Shown here in pieces: positions 63,831 through 64,000 of a DNA stretch of 64,000 nt. The translations under genes were made by a program, and so were the position numbers. The notes beneath the pieces were generated by a model that saw nothing but the letters and a program-made list of their open reading frames with translations, was not told the DNA's origin and ran no database searches. The first letter of the stretch is position 1; each line of letters opens with the position of its first letter. Origin of the DNA: Lineus longissimus (taxonomy: Eukaryota; Nemertea; Pilidiophora; Heteronemertea; Lineidae); the NCBI RefSeq assembly GCF_910592395.1, contig NC_088308.1, forward strand, positions 14,399,001 to 14,463,000. The letters run 5' to 3'.

Positions 63831-64000
63831 AATGTGCAATCAAATGGTGAGAAATGTTTTCTGTGGAGTCTTTTGGCTGTCAAATACAAAAACGACATAA
63901 ACGTCACTGAAATCTTTCCCAATCAAAACGAGGAAAGCTCAATAAAGATCAAATCCTTTCCCGTGTGCGTTCAAAAGGATATCCCTAAGATCGAACAAGA
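63831..64000 (+). CDS. PolB-type N-terminal region of the Polinton-like element (3' partial)
   Basis: The last 170 bases are open in one frame and contain 'NGEKCFLWSLLAVKY' followed by 'IKIKSFPVCVQKDIPKIEQ'. A K-C-F-x-W-S-x-L-A block followed about 30 residues later by F-P-V-x-x-K-D-I-x-K-x-E is a conserved pair in the N-terminal part of protein-primed DNA polymerases of many Polintons. No start codon or exonuclease/polymerase motif is visible before the window ends, so the call rests on this short match. Confidence 0.5.

Larger units (their letters stand above)
46191..64000 (+). mobile_element. Polinton/adintovirus-like element, partial, interrupted
   Basis: A set of plus-strand genes with almost no spacing between them encodes capsid-type proteins and a membrane protein, followed at the window edge by a PolB-like frame. 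This content is known from Polintons (Mavericks) and their viral relatives, the adintoviruses. The left side is cut by the truncated Gypsy element; the right side continues past the window. An 11.6-kb transposon splits the capsid gene. Integrase, ATPase and maturation protease are not in the window. Terminal inverted repeats and the 6-bp duplication expected for Polintons could not be seen. Confidence 0.75.

Overview
This window is eukaryotic, repeat-dense DNA in which nearly every recognisable reading frame belongs to a mobile element. Introns with GT-AG borders, Gypsy/Ty3 LTR elements, PIF/Harbinger transposons, a Helitron, a Polinton/adintovirus-type element and several terminal-inverted-repeat MITEs point to an invertebrate animal, probably marine (lophotrochozoan or invertebrate deuterostome). 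The sequence does not fix the species. I found no intact host gene, tRNA, rRNA, snRNA or CRISPR array.

Layout. 1-2689: right part of a PIF/Harbinger transposon (Myb-like partner plus a HARBI1-like transposase with one intron and one in-frame stop). 2690-8223: a dispersed repeat, a 635-bp Harbinger MITE inserted in it with a TAA target duplication, and a decayed three-exon RPA1-like OB-fold gene whose intron holds a 2.6-kb repeat. 8224-17266: non-coding, dominated by dispersed repeats, including a second copy of the 2.6-kb repeat and a family with regularly spaced nuclear-receptor-type half-sites. 17271-29545: a nearly complete Gypsy element with 1.48-kb LTRs, a CATG target duplication, gag/PR/RT/RH/IN with several frame breaks, and an extra ORF after pol; its 3' LTR is partly duplicated and carries a 901-bp MITE. 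29546-35522: a short acidic piggyBac-like N-terminus, an RPA-like OB fragment, then a degenerate Helitron encoding a USP-like protease domain, a Rep domain and a PIF1-type helicase. 35523-40258: mostly unassigned sequence plus one more copy of the half-site repeat.

40259-46190 (minus strand): a 5'-truncated Gypsy element with a 542-bp 3' LTR and an accessory C2H2/acidic ORF between integrase and LTR. From about 46190 to the right edge: Polinton/adintovirus-like genes, all on the plus strand (membrane protein, coiled-coil/hydrophobic protein, double-jelly-roll capsid, small membrane protein, penton-like protein, start of a PolB-like frame). The capsid gene is split by an 11,575-bp transposon (48181-59755) with a 4-bp AGGT duplication. 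That transposon encodes a transposase whose catalytic and zinc residues follow the RAG1/CMC (Chapaev-type) spacing and which carries an embedded PHD finger. It is the most interesting object here. Two further MITEs and a 76-bp minisatellite lie inside it.

The nested insertions give a relative history: the Polinton came before the RAG1-like transposon, which came before its two MITEs; the Gypsy element at 17-29 kb came before the MITE in its LTR. Several ancestral empty sites can be read directly because other copies of the interrupted sequence are present or because the flanking reading frame rejoins.
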